Shown here: positions 62,573 through 64,000 of the stretch, piece after piece
How positions within the stretch are numbered: position 1 is the stretch's first letter
How the letters are laid out: each line of letters begins with the position of its first letter
Source of the DNA: Pseudobdellovibrio exovorus JSS
Lineage (GTDB): Bacteria; Bdellovibrionota; Bdellovibrionia; Bdellovibrionales; Bdellovibrionaceae
Length of the DNA stretch: 64,000 bases
Assembly: GCF_000348725.1 (NCBI RefSeq)
Contig: NC_020813.1
Span: 434,001-498,000, forward strand
Reading direction: 5' to 3'
Program-made: the position numbers and the translations under genes
Notes under the pieces: generated by a model
What the model was told of the DNA's origin: nothing
Seen by the model: the letters and a program-made list of their open reading frames with translations, nothing else
Databases searched by the model: none

Positions 62573-62947
62573 TTAAGCTCGAGGTGGCTGAAATGGGCCT
62601 TCAATAAACGGAGAAGGCGGCACTGACTTATTTGAAAAAGAGTTATCTAAAGGTTGGTGTAAAGACACAACAGTAAAATCAGTTGTTGGGAAAAAGTATT
62701 GAAAAGCCGACGTATGGCATTTGTAGTGTGCCGGACAAGCATCTTGCGACGAAGTCTCTGTTGTTGTACTTTTCTGTGAAATTGATTTCGCTGCCGTTTT
62801 CGAATCATGGTCCGTATGATCGTGTGACCATTCGCTATGATTTGAACAGTGAACCATCATATCTAAAATAGTGAAATGACTTGTGATAACAAGCGAGAAA
62901 ACAAGTCCTAGTAGTAAGAGCTTTTGAAGCCTTTGAATGGTAGCCAC
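62573..62947 (-). CDS. Small His/Cys-rich exported protein (CzcI-like)
   Basis: A protein of about 125 residues starting at GTG 62947 (a TTG at 62986 is the alternative). A hydrophobic segment (LLLLGLVFSLVITSHF) is followed by a metal-binding-like cluster CSNHSEWSHDHTDHD and CPAHYKCH, and the C-terminus reads PFIEGPFQPPRA. Small His-rich proteins with such endings are known at the head of czc-type operons as CzcI-like regulators. It lies 54 nt upstream of the RND gene. Confidence 0.65.
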   Translation of the reverse strand: MATIQRLQKLLLLGLVFSLVITSHFTILDMMVHCSNHSEWSHDHTDHDSKTAAKSISQKSTTTETSSQDACPAHYKCHTSAFQYFFPTTDFTVVSLHQPLDNSFSNKSVPPSPFIEGPFQPPRA

Positions 62948-63085
62948 TGTGGCCCCATCGTAAAGTATCAGGCGAAAAAATTCCAATGGTTTCTTGTAGT
63001 TTCTTAAAAAACCACAAAAGAGAACAGTCAGATTAAAACTGTTCTCTCAAGTCTTCTATATTTCCGGATAAGGTACGGCCTACCT

Positions 63086-64000
63086 TTAGAGATAGTCTGG
63101 CTTAATAAAGTCCGGAGTAAACGGATACTGGTAGCTTTTATAGGCCTTTAGATCAGGACTTCCGGCGGACTTGTAAATCTCATCCCAGAAGTGGGCCAGT
63201 AGATAACTAGAACGGGCCATTTGTTTGACTAACAGAGGTTCCATTTTTTTGAAAGCTTCTGCTGGTGGGCGGCGCTTCGCTGGAGTTCTTAAGCTCATGC
63301 CTTTTTCGATACGTAAATTAGACGGAGTTGTAACTGGATCTAACTTAAGGACATCTTTCACTTCACTAGATGTGACTTCACTTAGAATTCTCATGTTATC
63401 AATAACAGTTTTTTGCTGAGTGAATGTCTGAGACTTCCACGAGCGAGCTCTTTTTACTATTTGTCCCACAATATCGGCATCAAATTCACCGACAAGGAGT
63501 TCTTCATAGTAAGCATGAATTCCACCATGGCCAGCAGAGTAACCATCGTAATCAGCGGTGCTGTGAAAAGGTTGCCCATTATCACCTACAAAGTGTCCCA
63601 TAAGGCCCATGTTCACGAACATGTCATAGACTGCTTTATTATAAGCTAAAGAATTATCTTGTTCTTCTTTCGAGCCCTTTGGTTTGTCAGCTGATTTGAT
63701 GGACTGAGCGCCTTGCAGAGCTAGGCGATAAAACTGATCGGCTCTCCACCAATTTGAACCTAACTCATCGGGTATTGAAAAAAGTGTTTGGGCTTCATTT
63801 TGCTTGTTGGGTTTTCCTGTATACGTTTCGATTATTTTTTTGTAGTCAGCGGGAAGATCTTTGAACGAGACACCGATTTTTTCGACATTGATGTAATGGC
63901 CTGGGTCACCAAGTTTGCGACTCTCTGATGAAAGTGATTTCCAGTAGATGTCGGGAATGTTGCACAGATGTCCCATGGTGTGCGGGCGGTGTAAAAGAAA
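63086..64000 (-). CDS. S1/P1-type nuclease-like protein (5' end outside the window)
   Basis: At least 304 residues, still open at the right edge. The motif GHFVGDNGQPFHSTADYDG followed by GHGGIHAYYEE matches the zinc-ligand region of S1/P1 nucleases and related phospholipase-C-fold enzymes, though GN-x-HxxWD is replaced by GG-x-HAYYE. DPGHYINVE near the start is also typical. The gene begins beyond position 64000, since the frame continues upstream without a stop and the signal peptide is missing. It probably acts outside the cytoplasm. Confidence 0.75.
   Translation of the reverse strand, partial: FLLHRPHTMGHLCNIPDIYWKSLSSESRKLGDPGHYINVEKIGVSFKDLPADYKKIIETYTGKPNKQNEAQTLFSIPDELGSNWWRADQFYRLALQGAQSIKSADKPKGSKEEQDNSLAYNKAVYDMFVNMGLMGHFVGDNGQPFHSTADYDGYSAGHGGIHAYYEELLVGEFDADIVGQIVKRARSWKSQTFTQQKTVIDNMRILSEVTSSEVKDVLKLDPVTTPSNLRIEKGMSLRTPAKRRPPAEAFKKMEPLLVKQMARSSYLLAHFWDEIYKSAGSPDLKAYKSYQYPFTPDFIKPDYL

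Overview
The window looks like a chromosomal segment of a Bdellovibrio-type bacterium (Bdellovibrionota, perhaps a Pseudobdellovibrio-like member). That placement is inferred, not searched. It rests on: an autoregulated LexA whose operator holds the motif TTAC-N3-GTAA that I recall for Bdellovibrio LexA; a small lipoprotein with an FFQNC-type lipobox; many exported hydrolases, nucleases and proteases; moderately AT-leaning codon use (not computed); and tightly packed genes with 1-17 nt overlaps. No rRNA, tRNA, CRISPR array or prophage was seen.

Layout. 0-5 kb: OxyR, an OsmC-type peroxidase, Lon, and an exported PhnD-like binding lipoprotein. 5-8.3 kb: LexA with a 31-bp palindromic operator over its own start, a small lipoprotein, an exported M14 carboxypeptidase, an HPF/RaiA-like protein and Ung. 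8.3-17.4 kb: an ABC-F ATPase, a dipeptide ABC transporter without ATPase genes, PilZ and DUF5522 small proteins, an aquaporin with a large in-frame internal deletion, and a type II isocitrate dehydrogenase. 17.4-29.4 kb: a chorismate/menaquinone super-locus. aroB-aroA-aroKDE(fusion)-aroC run in overlapping order, an Mn2+ riboswitch controls a GDT1-type exporter, ubiE/menG and DAHP synthase form one minus-strand pair, and menF-menD-menH lead away on the plus strand. Together these encode all seven shikimate-pathway activities and four menaquinone-pathway steps. 29.4-39.7 kb: trypsin-like protease, prolyl aminopeptidase, adenosine deaminase, transketolase, an unknown membrane protein, a PcnB-family nucleotidyltransferase, an alpha/beta hydrolase and RhlE helicase.

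39.8-46.8 kb is the most unusual part. A secreted 837-residue lipoprotein with two uracil-DNA-glycosylase-like segments is divergent from a lipoprotein and an exported ATZ/TRZ-type amidohydrolase. A roughly 1-kb insertion sequence then sits exactly between two convergent stop codons. 46.8-54.8 kb: MutY, an agmatinase-like protein, MsrA, a perfect 25-bp-arm hairpin, a LysR regulator, and a UbiB-type kinase whose start is embedded in the 3' end of RNase R. 54.8-64 kb: a long leader, two tandem outer-membrane-barrel paralogues with very different codon use, a heavy-metal RND efflux set lacking a full-length adaptor, and a truncated S1/P1-type nuclease at the edge.

The strongest candidates for something undescribed are the shikimate operon whose order copies the eukaryotic AROM polypeptide, the exported double UDG-like lipoprotein with its amidohydrolase neighbour, and the internally deleted aquaporin.
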